A stretch of 64,000 bases of DNA, taken from positions 28,660,968-28,724,967 of the forward strand of contig OZ038509.1 of the NCBI GenBank assembly GCA_964036315.1, written 5' to 3'. Every line of letters starts with the position of its first letter. Position 1 is the first letter of the stretch. The notes beneath the pieces were generated by a model that searched no databases, had not been told where the DNA came from, and saw only the letters and a list, made by a program, of their open reading frames with translations. Position numbers and translations under genes: made by a program. Of this stretch, positions 23,111 through 36,606 are shown piece by piece. This DNA comes from Acanthosepion esculentum (lineage: Eukaryota > Mollusca > Cephalopoda > Sepiida > Sepiidae).

Positions 23111-25010
23111 ACAAAATCTGCCATAATTCCATTGGATTTTAACCTATTCGATTCAAGAATAACAAAATCTGCTATAATTACAACTGATTGTATTGTTTTC
23201 TATTTAAAAATAACAAAATCTGCTATACTTCCATTTGATTTTAACATTTTCTTTTGAAAAATAACAAAATCTGCTAAAATTCCATTTGATTTTACATTTT
23301 CCATTGAAAAATAAGAAAATCCGCCATAATTCTATTTAAGTTTAAACTTTTCAATTGAAGAATAACAAAATCTGCTATAATTCCATTTGTTTATAACATT
23401 TTCAATTGAAAAATTAGAAAATCTGCTAAAATTCCATTTGATTTCAACATTTTCAATTGAAGAATGATAAAATCTGCTATAATTCCATCTGATTTTAACA
23501 ATTTCAATTGAAAAACAAGACAATCTGCTATAATTCAATTTGATTTAACATTTTCAATTAAAAAATAACAAAATCTACAATAATTAAATTGGATTTTAAC
23601 ATTTACAATTGAAGAATAACACAATCTGCTATAATTTCATTTGATTTTAACATTTTCAATTGAAAAATAACAGAATCTGCAAAAATTCTATTTGATTTTA
23701 CCATTTTCAACTGAAGAATGAAAATATCTGCTATAATTCCATCTGATTTTAATCTTTTCAATTTAAAAATAACAAAATCTGCTATAAATCCATTTGATTT
23801 TATTATTTTCAATTGAAGAATAACAAAATCTGCAATAATTCCATTTGATTTTAACATTTTAAATTGAAAAATAACAAAATCTGCTATAATTCCATTTGAT
23901 TTTAACATTTTCAATTGAAAAATAACAAAATCTGCCATAATTCCATTGGATTTTAAGCTATTCGATTCAAGAATAACAAAATCTGTTATAATTACAATGG
24001 ATTGTAATGTTTTCTATTTAAAAATAACAAAATCTGCCATACTTCCATTTGATTTTAAACTATTAGATTCATGAATAACAAAATCTGTTATAATTACAAC
24101 TGATTGTATTGTTTTCTATTTAAAAATAACAAAATCTGCTATACTTCCATTTGATTTTAACATTTTCTTTTGAAAAATAACAAAATCTGCTAAAATTACA
24201 TTTGATTTTCCATTTTCCATTGAAAAATAAGAAAATCCGCCATAATTCTATTTAATTTTAAACTTTTCAATTGAAGAATAACAAAATCTGCTATAATTCC
24301 ATTTGATTTTAACATATTGAATTGAAAAATTACAAAATCTGCTATAATTCCATTTGATTTTAACATTTTCAATTGAAGAATGATAAAATCTGCTATAATT
24401 CCATCTGATTTTAACAATTTCAATTGAAAAACAAGACAATCTGCTATAATTCAATTTGATTTTCTAATTTTCAATTGAAAAATTACAAAATCTGCTATAA
24501 TTACATTTGATTATAATGTTTTCTATTTAAAAATAACAAAATCTGCTATAAATCCATTAGATTTTATTATTTTCAATTGAAGAATAACAAAATCTGCTAT
24601 AATTACATTTGATTTCAATATTTTCAATTGAAAAATAACAAAATCTGCTAAAATTCCTTTTGAATTAACCTTTTCAATTGAAGAATAATAAAAGCTGCTA
24701 TAATTACAATTGATTGTAATGATTTCTTTTTAAAAATAACAAAATCTGCTATAATTTTATTTTAATTCATTTACTTTTTTCTATTGAAAAAGATCAAAAT
24801 CTGATATAATTGCACTTGATTTTAAATTTTCAATTGAAGAATAACAAAATCTGCTATAATTCCATTTGGTTTTAACATATTCAATTGAAAAATAACACAA
24901 TCTGCTAAATTTCCATTTGATTTTCACCTTTTCAATTGAAGAATAAAAAAATCTGCTATAATTGCATCTGATTGTAATGTTTTCGATTTAAAAATAACAA
25001 AATCTGCTAT
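23111..25010. repeat. Third partial copy of the 1,477-bp block and its flank
   Basis: 23111-24460 repeats 19340-20745 (offset about 3,768, falling to 3,717 after loss of one unit, then 3,723). At about 24460 it jumps to sequence matching 21090-21640, so about 350 bp of the block are missing. This is a third, deleted copy together with upstream flank. Confidence 0.85.
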
Positions 25011-25249
25011 AATTCCATTTGATTTCATTATTTTCAATTGAAGAATAACAAAATTTGCTATAATTCCATTTGATTCAAACTTGAAATTGAAGAATAATAA
25101 AATCTGCTATAATTCCATATGATTTTAACATTTTCAATTGAAAAACAACAAAATCTGCTAAAATTCTATTTGATTTTAACATTTTCAATTGAAAAACAAC
25201 AAAATCTGCTATAATTCCAGTTGATTTTTTCATTTTCAATTAAAAAACA

Positions 25250-26585
25250 ACAAAATCTGCTATAATTCCATTTGATTTTAACATTTTCAATTGAAAAATA
25301 AGAAAATCTGCCATAATTCCATTTGATTTTAATAATTTCAATTGAAGAATAACAAAAGCTGATAAAATTCTATTTGATTTTAACATTTTCAATTGAAAAA
25401 CAACAAAATCTGCTAAAATTCTATTTGATTTTAAAATTTTCAATTGAAAAACAACAAAATCTGCTATAACTCCATTTTATTTTAACATTTTTAATTGAAA
25501 AATAACAAAATCTGCCATAATTCCATTTGATTTTAAGAATTTGAATTGAAGAATAACAAAATCTGATAAAATTCCTTTAGATTTTAACATTTTCAATTGA
25601 AAAATATCAAAATCTGCTAAAAAATAATTACAACTGATTGTAATGTTTTCATATTTAAAAGTAACAAAATCTGCTATAATTCCATTTGATTTTAAACTTT
25701 TCTATTGAAAAATAACAATATCGGGTATAATTTCATTTGATTTAACATTTTCAATTGAAAAATAACAAAATCTGCAGTAATTCCATTTGATTTTAAAACT
25801 ATTCGATTAAAGAATAACAAAATCTGTTATAATTACAACTGATTGTAATGTTTCTATTTAAAAATGACAAAATGTGCTATACTTCCATTTCATTTTAACA
25901 TTTTCAATTGAATAATAACAAAATCTGCTATAATTCCATTTGATTTTAACATTTTCAATTGAAAAATAAGAAAATCTGCCATAATTCCATTTGATTTTAA
26001 TAATTTCAATTGAAGAATAACAAAAGCTGATAAAATTCTATTTGATTTTAACATTTTCAATTGAAAAACAACAAAATCTGCTAAAATTCTATTTGATTTT
26101 AAAATTTTCAATTGAAAAACAACAAAATCTGCTATAACTCCATTTTATTTTAACATTTTTAATTGAAAAATAACAAAATCTGCCATAATTCCATTTGATT
26201 TTAAGAATTTCAATTGAAGAATAACAAAATCTGATAAAATTCCTTTAGATTTTAACATTTTCAATTGAAAAATATCAAAATCTGCTAAAAAATAATTACA
26301 ACTGATTGTAATGTTTTCATATTTAAAAGTAACAAAATCTGCTATAATTCCATTTGATTTTAAACTTTTCTATTGAAAAATAACAATATCGGGTATAATT
26401 TCATTTGATTTAACATTTTCAATTGAAAAATAACAAAATCTGCAGTAATTCCATTTGATTTTAAAACTATTCGATTAAAGAATAACAAAATCTGTTATAA
26501 TTACAACTGATTGTAATGTTTCTATTTAAAAATGACAAAATGTGCCATACTTCCATTTCATTTTAACATTTTCAATTGAATAATA
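25250..26585. repeat. 668-bp tandem duplication
   Basis: 25250-25917 and 25918-26585 match at an offset of 668 bp (13 units plus 5 bases). Shared oddities are 'TCTGCTAAAAAATAATTAC', a broken unit, and 'AACAATATCGGGTATAATTTC'. Confidence 0.88.
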
Positions 26586-29500
26586 ACAAAATGTGCTAAA
26601 ATTCCATTTGATTTTATAATTTTCTATTGAAAAATAACAAAATCTGCCATAATTCCATTTGATTTTAACCGTTTCAATTGAAGAATAACAAAACCTGCTA
26701 TAATTAGATCTAATTTGAACTTTTTCTATTGAAAAATATCAAAATCTGCTATAATTTCATTTCATTTTAACATTTTCAATTGAAAAATATAAAATCTGCG
26801 AAATTCTATTTGATTTTAACATTTTCAATTGGAAAATAACAAAATCAACTATAATTCCATAACAGAATAACAAAATATGCTATAATTCCATTTGATTTTA
26901 ACATTTTTTAATTGAAAAATAACAAAATCTACTAAAATTGCATTTAATTTTAAGATTTTCATTTGAAAAACAACAAAATCTACTATAACTCCATTCGATT
27001 TTAACATTTTCAATTGAAAAATAATAAAATCTGCTAAAATTATATTTGATTTTAACATTTTCATTTGAAGAATAACAAAATCTGCTATAATTCCATTTGA
27101 TTTTAACATTTTCATGTGAAAAATAACAAAATCTGCTAGAATTCCATTTGATTTTAAAATTTTCGATTGAAAAATAAAAATATATACTATAATTCCATTT
27201 GATTTTAAGATTTTCAATTGAAAAATAACAAAATTTGCTATAATTCCATTTGATTTTAACATTTTCAATTGAAAAATACCAAAATCATCTGTAATTCCAT
27301 TTGATTTTAACATTTTCAATTGAAGAATAACAAAATCTGCTATAATTCCATTTGATTTCTAAATTTTCAATTGAAGAATTACAAAATGTGCTATAATTCC
27401 ATTTTATTTTAATATTTTCAATTGAAAGATAACTAAATATTCTATATTCCATTTGATTTCAACATTTTCAATTGAAAAATAAAAATATGTACTATAATTT
27501 CATTTGATTTTAACATTTTCAATTGAAAAATAACAAAATCTGCAATAAATCCATTTGATTTTAATATTTTCCTTTGAAGAATAACAAAATCTGCTATAAT
27601 TCCATTTGATTTTAACATTTTCTATTGAAGAATAACAAAATCTGCTATAATTCCATTTGATTTTAACATTTTGTATTGAAAAATAACAAAATCTGCTAAA
27701 ATTCCATTTGATATTAACATTTTCAATTGACAAATAACAAAATCTGCCATAATTCCATTTGATTTTAAGCATTTCAATTGAAGAATAACAAAAACTGCTA
27801 GAATTACAACTGATTGTAATGTTTTCTATTTAAAAATAACAAAATCTTCTATAATTCAATTTGATTTTAACATTTTCAATTGAAGAATAAAAAAAACTGC
27901 TATAATATCATTTTTATTTCAATATTTTCAATTGAAGAATTGCAAAATCTGCTAAAATTCCATTTGATTTTAACATTTTCATTTGAAAAATATCAAAATC
28001 TGCCATAATTCCATTTGATTTTAAGATTTTCAATTGAAGAATAACAAAATCCTCTATAATTCCATTTGATTTCAAAATCTTCAATTGAAAAATAACAAAT
28101 TTTCCTATAATTCCATTTGATTTTAACATTTTCAATTGAAAAATACCAAAATCTACTATAATTCCTTTTGATTTTACCATTTTCATTTGAAGAATAAAAA
28201 AAGCTGCTATAATTCCATTTTAATTTTAACATTTTCCATTGAAGAATAACAAAATCTGCTAAAATTCCATTTGATTTTAACATTTTCATTTGAAGAATAA
28301 CAAAATCTGCTATAATTCCATTTGATTTTAACATTTTCTATTGAAGAATAACAATATCTGCTATAATTCCATTTGAATTTAACATTTTCAATTGAAAAAT
28401 AACAAAATCTACCATCATTATTTGATTTAACATTTTCAATTGAAGAATAACAAAATCTGCTATAATTCCATCTGATTTTAATCTTTTCAATTTAAAAATA
28501 ACAAAATCTGCTATAAATCCATTTGATTTTATTATTTTCAATTGAAGAATAACAAAATCTGCAATAATTCCATTTGATTTTAACATTTTAAATTGAAAAA
28601 TAACAAAATCTGCTAAAATTCCATTTGATATTAACATTTTCAATTGACAAATAACAAAATCTGCCATAATTCCATTTGATTTTAAGCATTTCAATTGAAG
28701 AATAACAAAAACTGCTAGAATTACAACTGATTGTAATGTTTTCTATTTAAAAATAACAAAATCTTCTATAATTCAATTTGATTTTAACATTTTCAATTGA
28801 AGAATAAAAAAAACTGCTATAATTTCATTTTTATTTCAATATTTTCAATTGAAGAATTGCAAAATCTGCTAAAATTCCATTTGATTTTAACATTTTCATT
28901 TGAAAAATATCAAAATCTGCCATAATTCCATTTGATTTTAAGATTTTCAATTGAAGAATAACAAAATCCTCTATAATTCCATTTGATTTCAAAATCTTCA
29001 ATTGAAAAATAACAAATTTTCCTATAATTCCATTTGATTTTAACATTTTCAATTGAAAAATACCAAAATCTACTATAATTCCTTTTGATTTTACCATTTT
29101 CATTTGAAGAATAAAAAAATCTGCTATAATTCCATTTTAATTTTAACATTTTCCATTGAAGAATAACAAAATCTGCTAAAATTCCATTTGATTTTAACAT
29201 TTTCATTTGAAGAATAACAAAATCTGCCATAATTCCATTTGATTTTAACATTTTCATGAGAAAAATAACAAAATCTGCTAGAATTCCATTTGATTTTAAA
29301 ATTATCAATTGAAAAATAATAAAATATACTATAATTTCATTTGATTTTAACATTTTCAATTGAAAAATAACAAAATCTGCTATAATTCCATTTGATTTTA
29401 ACATTTACAATAGAAAAATACCAAAATCTGCTATAATTCCAATTGATTTTAACATTTTTTATTGAAAAATAAGAAAATATGCCATAATTCCATTTCATTT

Positions 29501-29830
29501 TAACATTTTCAATTGAAGAATATAAAATCTGCTATAATTCCATTTGATTTTAACATTTTCAATTGAAGAATAACAAAATCTGCTATAATTCTATTTGATT
29601 TTAAAATTTTCCATTGAATAATAATAAAATTTGCTATAATTCCATTTGATTTTTACATTTTCAATTGAAAAATAACAAAATCTGCCATAATTCCATTTGA
29701 TTTTAAACTTTTCAATTGAAGAATAACAAAATCTGCTATAATTACATAGATTTTAACATTTTGTATTGAAAAATAATAAAATCTGCTATAATTCCTTTTG
29801 ATTTAAATCATTTGCTATTGAAAAATAACA
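26335..29830. repeat. Large duplicated block, copy 1
   Basis: This block recurs at 31350-34740. The offset is 5,015 bp for 26335-28465 and about 4,910 bp for 28600-29830, so the other copy lacks about 105 bp (two units). An inner duplication, 27700-28330 against 28617-29250, has an offset of 917 bp (18 units less 1 bp). Confidence 0.88.
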
Positions 29831-30529
29831 AAATCTGCTAAAATTCCAATTGATTTTAACATTTTCTATTGTAAAGTAACAAAATCTGCTATAATTCCAT
29901 TTGATTTTAATATTTTCAATTGAAAAATAACCAAATCTGCTATAATTCCATTTGATTTTAAAATTTTCAATTCATAAATAGAAAATTCTGGAGTAATTTT
30001 ATTTGATTTCAAAATTTCCTATTGAAGAATAACAAAATCTGCTATAATGCCATTTGATTTTAGCATTTTCAATTGAAAAATTAAAGAATCTGCCAAAATT
30101 CCATTTAATTTTAACTTTTTCAAAGGTCAAATAACAAAATCTGCTGTAATTCAATTTGATTTTAAAATTTTTCAATTGAAAAATAACAAAATCTGCTATA
30201 ATTCCAATGATTTTAACTTTTTCAATTGGAGAATAACAAAATCTGCTATATTTCCATTTGATTTTATCATTTTCTGTTGAAACTTAACAAAATCTGCTAT
30301 AAATCCATTTGATTTTAACATTTGCCATTGAAGAATATCAAAATTTGCTATAATTCCATTTGATTTCTACATTTTCAATTGAAGAATAACAAAATCTGCT
30401 ATAATACCATTTGATTGTAACATTTTCAATTGAAAAATAAAAAATGTGCTAAACTTCAATTTGATTTAACATTTTCAATGGATAATGATAAAATCTGCTA
30501 TAATTCCATTCGATTGTAACATTTTCTAT

Positions 30530-31150
30530 TTCATTTTAACATTTCAATAGTACAATAACAAAATCTGCTATAAATCCCTTTGATTTTATCCTTTTCAATT
30601 GAAGTATACTAAAATCTGCAATAATTCCATTTTCAATTGAAAAATAAAAAATGTTCTAAAATTCGATTTGATTTTCACATTTTCAATGGATAATGACAAA
30701 ATCTGCTATAATTCCATTTCATTTTAACATTTCAATAGTAAAATAACAAAATATGCTATAATTCCCTTTGATTTTATCCTTTTCAATTGAAGAATAAGAA
30801 AATCTGCTATAATTCCATTTGATTGTAACATTTTCTATTTCATTTTAACATTTCAATAGTACAATAACAAAATCTGCTATAAATCCCTTTGATTTTATCC
30901 TTTTCAATTGAAGTATACTAAAATCTGCAATAATTCCATTTTCAATTGAAAAATAAAAAATGTTCTAAAATTCGATTTGATTTTCACATTTTCAATGGAT
31001 AATGACAAAATCTGCTATAATTCCATTTCATTTTAACATTTCAATAGTAAAATAACAAAATATGCTATAATTCCCTTTGATTTTATCCTTTTCAATTGAA
31101 GAATAAGAAAATCTGCTATAATTCCATTTGATTGTAACATTTTCTATTGA
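30530..31150. repeat. 309-bp tandem duplication
   Basis: A block beginning 'TTTCATTTTAACATTTCAAT' near 30530 recurs near 30839 with offset 309 (six units plus 3 bases). It includes the rare strings 'GAAGTATACTAAAATC' and 'AAAAAATGTTCTAAAATTCG'. Confidence 0.88.
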
Positions 31151-31349
31151 AAAATAACAAAATCTGCTATAATTCCAATTGATTTTAACATTTTCAATTT
31201 AACTATAACAACATCTGCTATAATACCGTTTGATTTTACGTTTTCTATTGAAGAATAAGTAAATCAAGAAGCAGAAAATTTTCTATTGTAGAATAACAAA
31301 ATCTGCTATAATGCCCTTTGATTTTAACATTTTCAATGGAAAAATAACA

Positions 31350-34300
31350 AAATCTGCTATAATTTCATTTGATTTTAAACTTTTCTATTGAAAAATAACA
31401 ATATCTGGTATAATTCCATTTGATTTAACATTTTCAATTGAAAAATAACAAAATCTGCAGTAATTCCATTTGATTTTAAAACTATTCGATTAAAGAATAA
31501 CAAAATCTGTTATAATTACAACTGATTGTAATGTTTCTATTTAAAAATGACAAAATGTGCTATACTTCCATTTCATTTTAACATTTTCAATTGAATAATA
31601 ACAAAATGTGCTAAAATTCCATTTGATTTTATAATTTTCTATTGAAAAATAACAAAATCTGCCATAATTCCATTTGATTTTAACCGTTTCAATTGAAGAA
31701 TGACAAAACCTGCTATAATTAGATCTAATTTGAACTTTTTCTATTGAAAAATATCAAAATCTGCTATAATTTCATTTCATTTTAACATTTTCAATTGAAA
31801 AATATAAAATCTGCGAAATTCTATTTGATTTTAACATTTTCAATTGGAAAATAACAAAATCAACTATAATTCCATAACAGAATAACAAAATATGCTATAA
31901 TTCCATTTGATTTTAACATTTTTTAATTGAAAAATAACAAAATCTACTAAAATTGCATTTAATTTTAAGATTTTCATTTGAAAAACAACAAAATCTACTA
32001 TAACTCCATTCGATTTTAACATTTTCAATTGAAAAATAATAAAATCTGCTAAAATTATATTTGATTTTAACATTTTCATTTGAAGAATAACAAAATCTGC
32101 TATAATTCCATTTGATTTTAACATTTTCATGTGAAAAATAACAAAATCTGCTAGAATTCCATTTGATTTTAAAATTTTCGATTGAAAAATAAAAATATAT
32201 ACTATAATTCCATTTGATTTTAAGATTTTCAATTGAAAAATAACAAAATTTGCTATAATTCCATTTGATTTTAACATTTTCAATTGAAAAATACCAAAAT
32301 CATCTGTAATTCCATTTGATTTTAACATTTTCAATTGAAGAATAACAAAATCTGCTATAATTCCATTTGATTTCTAAATTTTCAATTGAAGAATTACAAA
32401 ATGTGCTATAATTCCATTTTATTTTAATATTTTCAATTGAAAGATAACTAAATATTCTATATTCCATTTGATTTCAACATTTTCAATTGAAAAATAAAAA
32501 TATGTACTATAATTTCATTTGATTTTAACATTTTCAATTGAAAAATAACAAAATCTGCAATAAATCCATTTGATTTTAATATTTTCCTTTGAAGAATAAC
32601 AAAATCTGCTATAATTCCATTTGATTTTAACATTTTCTATTGAAGAATAACAAAATCTGCTATAATTCCATTTGATTTTAACATTTTGTATTGAAAAATA
32701 ACAAAATCTGCTAAAATTCCATTTGATATTAACATTTTCAATTGACAAATAACAAAATCTGCCATAATTCCATTTGATTTTAAGCATTTCAATTGAAGAA
32801 TAACAAAAACTGCTAGAATTACAACTGATTGTAATGTTTTCTATTTAAAAATAACAAAATCTTCTATAATTCAATTTGATTTTAACATTTTCAATTGAAG
32901 AATAAAAAAAACTGCTATAATATCATTTTTATTTCAATATTTTCAATTGAAGAATTGCAAAATCTGCTAAAATTCCATTTGATTTTAACATTTTCATTTG
33001 AAAAATATCAAAATCTGCCATAATTCCATTTGATTTTAATATTTTCAATTGAAGAATAACAAAATCCTCTATAATTCCATTTGATTTCAAAATCTTCAAT
33101 TGAAAAATAACAAATTTTCCTATAATTCCATTTGATTTTAACATTTTCAATTGAAAAATACCAAAATCTACTATAATTCCTTTTGATTTTACCATTTTCA
33201 TTTGAAGAATAAAAAAAGCTGCTATAATTCCATTTTAATTTTAACATTTTCCATTGAAGAATAACAAAATCTGCTAAAATTCCATTTGATTTTAACATTT
33301 TCATTTGAAGAATAACAAAATCTGCTATAATTCCATTTGATTTTAACATTTTCTATTGAAGAATAACAATATCTGCTATAATTCCATTTGAATTTAACAT
33401 TTTCAATTGAAAAATAACAAAATCTACCATCATTATTTGATTTAACATTTTCAATTGAAGAATAACAAAATCTGCTATAATTCCATTTGATTTTAACATT
33501 TTGTATTGAAAAATAACAAAATCTGCTAAAATTCCATTTGATATTAACATTTTCAATTGACAAATAACAAAATCTGCCATAATTCCATTTGATTTTAAGC
33601 ATTTCAATTGAAGAATAACAAAAACTGCTAGAATTACAACTGATTGTAATGTTTTCTATTTAAAAATAACAAAATCTTCTATAATTCAATTTGATTTTAA
33701 CATTTTCAATTGAAGAATAAAAAAAACTGCTATAATTTCATTTTTATTTCAATATTTTCAATTGAAGAATTGCAAAATCTGCTAAAATTCCATTTGATTT
33801 TAACATTTGAAAAATATCAAAATCTGCCATAATTCCATTTGATTTTAAGATTTTCAATTGAAGAATAACAAAATCCTCTATAATTCCATTTGATTTCAAA
33901 ATCTTCAATTGAAAAATAACAAATTTTCCTATAATTCCATTTGATTTTAACATTTTCAATTGAAAAATACCAAAATCTACTATAATTCCTTTTGATTTTA
34001 CCATTTTCATTTGAAGAATAAAAAAATCTGCTATAATTCCATTTTAATTTTAACATTTTCCATTGAAGAATAACAAAATCTGCTAAAATTCCATTTGATT
34101 TTAACATTTTCATTTGAAGAATAACAAAATCTGCCATAATTCCATTTGATTTTAACATTTTCATGTGAAAAATAACAAAATCTGCTAGAATTCCATTTGA
34201 TTTTAAAATTTTCAATTGAAAAATAATAAAATATACTATAATTTCATTTGATTTTAACATTTTCAATTGAAAAATAACAAAATCTGCTATAATTCCATTT

Positions 34301-34740
34301 GATTTTAACATTTACAATAGAAAAATACCAAAATCTGCTATAATTCCAATTGATTTTAACATTTTTTATTGAAAAATAAGAAAATATGCCATAATTCCAT
34401 TTCATTTTAACATTTTCAATTGAAGAATATAAAATCTGCTATAATTCCATTTGATTTTAACATTTTCAATTGAAGAATAACAAAATCTGCTATAATTCTA
34501 TTTGATTTTAAAATTTTCCATTGAATAATAATAAAATTTGCTATAATTCCATTTGATTTTTACATTTTCAATTGAAAAATAACAAAATCTGCCATAATTC
34601 CATTTGATTTTAAACTTTTCAATTGAAGAATAACAAAATCTGCTATAATTACATAGATTTTAACATTTTGTATTGAAAAAAATCTGCCATAATTCCATTT
34701 GATTTAAATCATTTGCTATTGAAAAATAACAAAATCTGCT
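31350..34740. repeat. Large duplicated block, copy 2
   Basis: Second copy of 26335-29830, with about 105 bp deleted near 33480. Immediately after it, 34740-34870 repeats 31200-31320, including the distinctive 'GTAAATCAAGAAGCAGAAAA', so the duplicated tract has further internal rearrangement. Confidence 0.88.
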
Positions 34741-35682
34741 AAAATTCAATTTAACTATAACAACATCTGCTATAATACCGTTTGATTTTACGTTTTCTAT
34801 TGAAGAATAAGTAAATCAAGAAGCAGAAAATTTTCTATTGTAGAATAACAAAATCTGCTATAATGCCCTTTGATTTTAACATTTTCAATGGAAAAATAAC
34901 AAAATCTGCTATAATTCCATTAGATTTTAACATTTTCAATTGAAAAATAACAAAAGCTGTTATAATTCCTTTTGATTTTAAAATTTTAAATTTGCGGAAA
35001 AATTCAACAATAATTCTTTTTGATTTCAAAATTTTCAATTGAAAAATAACAAAATCTGCTATAATTCCATTGGATTTTCATATTTTCAATTGAGAAATAA
35101 TAAAATCTGCATGAATTCCATTTGATTTTAACATTTTCAATTTGGTGAAAAAGTCAGCAATAATTCCATTTGCTTTCAACATTTTCAGTTGAACAATAAC
35201 AATATCTGCTATAATTCCATTTGATTTTATGATTTTCGATTGAACAATCACAAAATCTGCTATAATTCCATTTGATTTTAAGATTTTCGCTTGAAATATC
35301 ACAAAATCTGCTATAATTCCATTTCATTTTAAGATTTTTATTTGTAAAATAACAAAATCTTCTATAATTCTATTTGTTTTTAACATTTTCAATTTTAGAA
35401 TAACAAAATCATCTATAATGCCATTTCATTTCAACATTTCCAATTGAATAATTAGAAAATCTGCTATAATTCAATTTGATTTTAACATTTTCAATTTGGG
35501 GAAAAGTCAGCAATAATTCCATTTGATTTTAACATTTTCAATTGACAAATCAGAAAATCTGCTATAATTCCATTTGACTTTAACATTTTCAATTGGGGAA
35601 AAAGTCAGCTATAATTCCATTTGATTTTAAGATTTTCAATTGAAAAATAACAAAATTTGCTATAATTCCATTTTATTTTAAC

Positions 35683-36606
35683 CTTCGGAATTTTATTAAC
35701 TTTATGTCCATACCTTAAGAATAAAATCTACTACCGGTATATTAACCGGGGTCCGACGTAAGGAAAAAAATGTAACTCCGAAATACAACTACATACACTA
35801 CTGTAGGTCCAAATATATTTTTACTAATAGGGGTAAAAAAAAGTAACTTTCATTGCAAGATATTCCCCTTGCTAGGGAGTTTGAAATTCCCTGTTGTATC
35901 AATAAAAAAAATGGCACAACAATACAAAAGTAGAGTACAAAAAACAAATAAAAATAATACAAGAATTACCCACTTTTTCCTTTGCCAAAATGGCCACTAT
36001 ACCACGTGGTCTATATAATTCTAAGTCTACCTCGGGGGAGTACAAACAAAGTTCTCGTTAAAATGGCCTTGTTAACTGGAAGACTATATAATTCTAGTAT
36101 TCCCTCGTGGGAGTACAAAACAAAGTTCTTGGAGTCGAAGAATGACCAGGAGCTTCTTTGAAAATTTCTTCCTCAGCACATCTTTCACGACTGGGTCTTC
36201 CTGGAAATTTCTTTTTTCAACCGCCTCTCGCCGATTCGTCCGAGATCTTCTTTATAAGGAACAATTCCTAAAAGTTCTTCTTCGGATACAGAGCCTTACT
36301 CAGGAAATAAACTGACTCGCCTATTCCTTGGTTCTAAAATTACTGCTCCCTTGGCTAATGGCACTATCTGACAGAAATTCGCCACTTCACCGGACCTCCC
36401 ATAACTTGTTAAGCAGTCGAGCTGCCTAAAAGTAGGTCTGACTCACAAAAGGAGGTATCAAAAAGAGGCGGAAGTCGTTTAGATCAGCGTTTATATACAC
36501 CTTCCTCCCCCTACCACTCACCGCGCTGCTGCTGCTATCAGTGACAGGCCCGGAAATCCCCAAAGGGCGATAATCTCCCAGTCCTTCTTCATTATAAAAT
36601 TTCACA
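35683..36606. mobile_element. Unclassified insertion flanked by TAAC
   Basis: 924 bp of non-satellite sequence, including GC-richer tracts near 36100-36560, interrupts a satellite unit. TAAC stands on both sides (35679-35682 and 36607-36610), and removing the insert restores TTTTAACATTTT, so this looks like a transposition with a 4-bp target duplication. Its minus strand starts TGTG, as an LTR would, and holds TATATAAA near 36495, but the other end is not CA. It contains two copies of a 73-bp repeat. I see no convincing coding sequence; the short minus frame at 36426-36632 crosses the satellite border. A solo LTR with an altered end is one possibility, and the family is unknown. Confidence 0.6.
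35987..36132. repeat. 73-bp direct duplication inside the insertion
   Basis: AAAATGGCC starts at 35987 and 36060, CTATATAATTCTA at 36011 and 36084, and GGGAGTACAAA follows in both. Two diverged copies with a constant 73-bp period. Confidence 0.85.

Larger units (their letters stand above)
15771..35682. repeat. 51-bp satellite, main array
   Basis: About 390 units. The unit contains the perfect 14-bp palindrome TTTTCAATTGAAAA, a T-run block TTGATTTTAACA before it, and AAAATCTGCTATAATTCC after it; about 41 of 51 consensus bases are A or T. The left edge (15771-17300) is more diverged, and units from about 17340 onward are more uniform. A common variant reads GAAGAATAAC after the palindrome. Apart from the inverted repeat at the left edge, all units have one orientation. 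Higher-order blocks inside are listed separately. All minus-strand open frames here follow a 17-residue period and are explained by the unit length. Confidence 0.95.

Noticed and set aside
15771..35682. CRISPR-like regular repeats
   Set aside because: Units are tandem with no unique spacers, the whole unit varies, there are no cas genes, and the context is eukaryotic.
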